Shown here: piece by piece, positions 51,752-53,541 of the stretch
Position numbering within the stretch: the first letter of the stretch is position 1
Layout: the number at the start of each line of letters is the position of its first letter
Assembly: GCA_017937405.1 (NCBI GenBank)
Contig: JAGBDS010000026.1
Coordinates: forward strand, 1 to 53,541
Direction: 5' to 3'
From: Oscillibacter sp.
GTDB lineage: Bacteria; Bacillota; Clostridia; Oscillospirales; Oscillospiraceae
DNA length: 53,541 nucleotides
Translations under genes and position numbers: made by a program
The notes under the pieces: model-generated
The model's input: the letters and a program-made list of their open reading frames with translations, nothing else
The model's database searches: none
What the model was told of the DNA's origin: nothing

Positions 51752-52469
51752 AAACCGGCATGTCCGTAGCGGACTCCCGTTTCAGCAGCCGGAACACCCA
51801 GAAATACATCAAGCCCACAAATACCAGGAACACCACTGTGGAAGCGGTGGAACCGATCATGGCGCAGGTGTCGTAAAAGCCATGGAGGAACACGGCCACC
51901 AGATAGCCGGTCAGCAGGTTCCGCTTCATGCCCCGGCGGTAGCTATACGCCTCACATAGCTTGGCCCGGCCATAAAACAAGCCCATGAACACCGCAAAGG
52001 ACATATGTCCCGGCACCGCCAGCAGCGCCCGGGGCAGGGCCACGGAAAGGCCGTAATGCAATACGTACTGAATATTCTCAAAAGCCGCAAATCCGAGGGA
52101 GACAAACACCGCGTATACGATGCCGTCAAACCGGTAATTGAAGGCCGGGTGATACCAAGTGCATTTTTTCAGCAGGACGAACTTGGTACCCTCCTCCACC
52201 AGGGCAACCACCAGGAACGCAAGCAGGATGGTGTATACCGGGCTGCCGGGGTCCACCAGGGCGTTCAGCACTGTCTCCCCCAGCGTCTCCAGGATACCGG
52301 AGCACAGCGCCGCCACTACGCCCATCAGAAGCAGGAGCACCAACAGTCCCGGCGGCTCCTTCTCCACCGTGTCAGTCCGGTAGATGTAGCGCAGCAGGAT
52401 GACCGCCGGAAGCACGGCGGCCAGAATGTAAATTGCCAGGAACGGCAAAAGCGGCAATACAAAAAACAT
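51750..52469 (-). CDS. PrsW-family intramembrane metalloprotease
   Basis: The 239-residue protein has about seven or eight membrane helices and the PrsW motifs: VEEGTKF (EExxK), FDGIVYAVFVSLGFAAFEN, GHMSFAVFMG and LHGFYD. Bacillus PrsW cuts anti-sigma RsiW; other members degrade membrane-embedded regulators. It starts 8 bp after the barstar gene, with AGGAGG before the ATG, so it belongs to the RNase-barstar operon. Two ECF/anti-sigma pairs elsewhere in the window are possible targets, but nothing here proves it. Confidence 0.9.
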   Translation of the reverse strand: MFFVLPLLPFLAIYILAAVLPAVILLRYIYRTDTVEKEPPGLLVLLLLMGVVAALCSGILETLGETVLNALVDPGSPVYTILLAFLVVALVEEGTKFVLLKKCTWYHPAFNYRFDGIVYAVFVSLGFAAFENIQYVLHYGLSVALPRALLAVPGHMSFAVFMGLFYGRAKLCEAYSYRRGMKRNLLTGYLVAVFLHGFYDTCAMIGSTASTVVFLVFVGLMYFWVFRLLKRESATDMPV

Positions 52470-52477
52470 GATTCCTC

Positions 52478-52762
52478 CTATTTCTCCGGTGTCTCCCGGA
52501 AGGCCCCCAGCCGGATATGCGGGTTTTCCCGGGAAACCTCCTCCAGCAATTTCAGAAATCTGCGGCCATATCCGCCCAGATGCTCCTCCAGTGCGGCCCG
52601 GTCCCGCAGAATTACAACAGTCTCCTCCTGAACATCGGTCAAACAGTCATACAGCGCGTCCAGATTCCGTCCATACCATGCGGGCAGGCGCAGAGCTGTG
52701 GACAGTGTGTCATGGAGCATCTCCCGGTTCAAAATCAAGGCTCCATCCACGATAACATTCAC
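52478..52762 (-). CDS. Barstar-family RNase inhibitor
   Basis: The 94-residue acidic protein has the barstar pattern: VIVDGALILNREMLHDTLSTALRLPAWYGRNLDALYDCLTD, with the WYGRNLDAL helix that covers the RNase active site. It lacks a signal peptide and stays in the cytoplasm to protect against the RNase made from the overlapping upstream gene (ATGA overlap). Confidence 0.92.
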   Translation of the reverse strand: MNVIVDGALILNREMLHDTLSTALRLPAWYGRNLDALYDCLTDVQEETVVILRDRAALEEHLGGYGRRFLKLLEEVSRENPHIRLGAFRETPEK

Positions 52763-53319
52763 GGCGTTTCCTCCCCGTACAACAATTCAAAGGTCTTGTA
52801 ATGGTCTTCTGTATAGTAGATCAATCCATCGTTGGAAAAGACGATACGCTTCGCGCCCCGTTTCTCCGCTCCCAGAGTATCAATGTCACATTCTGTATAT
52901 GTCCGGCCATCTGCCTCCGGCAGCAGGCCCTCGTAATTTCTAAACCGGCTGCCGCCGATACACATTCCCGGTGCGTAAGGTTCCAATGAACCGCCGGGCC
53001 AGCCCAGCTTTTCGGCATCCTTCTTTGTGATAAAGTTCTGGGGAAGGCGACCGTAGAGGTGGATGTACAGTGCCACATCCTCTTTACTGGTGTAGGTCCC
53101 ATCCTCATCCAGCGGCGGTGCTTCCGATGTCTCCGTCTCTCCCGGCTCCTCAGGGATCTCCGGCGGCTCGTCCACCTCTTCCGGGGCAAGGATCTCCTGC
53201 CGTGCCGGTTCCGTGACTGTTTCCAGGCTGTCGGATACTTCCGCCTGTCCGCAGGCACACAGCGACAACAGCAGCAACAGCGCCAGCAGCGCCGCACCAA
53301 ATTTTTTAATGATCTTCAT
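52759..53319 (-). CDS. Barnase-like ribonuclease with lipoprotein signal
   Basis: The 186-residue precursor has a signal peptide ending in a lipobox-like LCAC, so the mature protein is probably lipid-anchored outside the membrane. An acidic, Pro/Glu-rich linker (about 25-78) leads to a barnase domain: LYIHLYGRLPQNFITKKDAEKLGW, TYTECDID with the catalytic Glu, AKRIVFSNDG with an active-site Arg, and YYTEDHYKTF with the catalytic His. The start at 53319 has GGGAG upstream. Barnase cleaves RNA; the cognate inhibitor overlaps downstream. A strong promoter precedes it. Confidence 0.9.
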   Translation of the reverse strand: MKIIKKFGAALLALLLLLSLCACGQAEVSDSLETVTEPARQEILAPEEVDEPPEIPEEPGETETSEAPPLDEDGTYTSKEDVALYIHLYGRLPQNFITKKDAEKLGWPGGSLEPYAPGMCIGGSRFRNYEGLLPEADGRTYTECDIDTLGAEKRGAKRIVFSNDGLIYYTEDHYKTFELLYGEETP

Positions 53320-53350
53320 AAATGAACTCCCTTTTTTGACGGTTAACGAC

Positions 53351-53379
53351 AGTATACCGCGAACCGGAAAAGATGGCAA
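53351..53379 (-). promoter_or_regulatory. Promoter of the RNase-barstar-prsW operon
   Basis: On the minus strand TTGCCA (53379-53374) and TATACT (53356-53351) are 17 bp apart, in the 70-bp space between the rRNA terminator and the RNase gene. Confidence 0.75.
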
Positions 53380-53390
53380 TCCATGCAGGC

Positions 53391-53425
53391 AAAAAAGAAG
53401 AGCGACAGCCTTGCGACTGTCGCTC
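53391..53425 (-). terminator. rRNA operon terminator
   Basis: On the minus strand GAGCGACAG and CTGTCGCTC form a stem (53425-53400) followed by TTCTTTTTT. Confidence 0.88.
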
Positions 53426-53430
53426 AAAAT

Positions 53431-53541
<111 letters not shown>

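Overview
The window looks like chromosomal DNA of a GC-rich, spore-forming, anaerobic clostridium of the Oscillospiraceae type (Flavonifractor/Oscillibacter-like). This is inferred from the codon bias, strong AGGAGG ribosome sites, the SCIFF ranthipeptide locus, PdaA- and SleB-type spore-wall enzymes, DUF2812, DUF1653 and DUF6774 proteins, and many short hairpin-rich dispersed repeats.

Layout. 1-690: a copy of a hairpin-rich repeat and a divergent shikimate-kinase-like gene. 0.93-15.6 kb: a large purine cluster on the + strand: GntR regulator, purE, a PurF paralogue with a destroyed glutaminase site, purC, purF, purM, purN, a stand-alone AICAR formyltransferase, purD, single-chain purL and IMP dehydrogenase. 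Together these cover most steps from PRPP to XMP. purB, purK, guaA and any IMP cyclohydrolase are not in the window. 15.9-17.5 kb: an ECF sigma factor with a membrane partner. 17.7-20.4 kb: ribokinase, a yjdF-type (azaaromatic) riboswitch with its DUF2992 gene, an SGNH hydrolase and a DUF6933-like gene. 20.4-23.5 kb (- strand): SCIFF precursor, its radical-SAM maturase and a translationally coupled PLP decarboxylase-like enzyme. 23.5-31.6 kb (- strand): a CYTH-DUF1653 fusion, a 1427-residue hybrid histidine kinase, a DUF6774 gene, and a PadR regulator with two DUF2812 membrane proteins behind a promoter carrying two identical-type operators. 31.8-35.0 kb (+): a SleB-type hydrolase, a TIGR04255 protein and glutamate dehydrogenase. 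35.0-35.3 kb: a second copy of the repeat, inserted at a terminator that is itself duplicated. 35.3-42.1 kb (-): a SigV/RsiV-type pair, a MacB-like ABC export system with its adaptor, a DnaQ-like exonuclease and an EndA-like nuclease. 42.2-44.0 kb (+): a PdaA deacetylase and a TrmH methyltransferase. 44.0-48.4 kb (-): a signalling block made of a diguanylate cyclase, a response regulator/HD-GYP phosphodiesterase, an HPt protein and a decayed PAS protein. 48.8-51.7 kb (+): a large HTH regulator of unknown class and a glycosyltransferase fused to a MarR-type DNA-binding domain. 51.7-53.4 kb (-): a lipoprotein barnase-like RNase, a barstar and a PrsW protease in one operon. 53.43 kb to the end: the 3' part of an rRNA operon (5S rRNA, - strand).

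The most unusual items are the GT2-MarR fusion, the PurF paralogue that keeps its Fe-S ligands but has lost its glutaminase residues, the small inverted-repeat element that sits on terminator hairpins with a 28-bp duplication of the terminator, a separate 58-bp duplication of the 3' end of the IMP dehydrogenase gene around a 144-bp insert, the RNase-barstar-PrsW operon, and the SCIFF locus with a hairpin between precursor and maturase. All assignments come from reading the sequence; no database search was possible.
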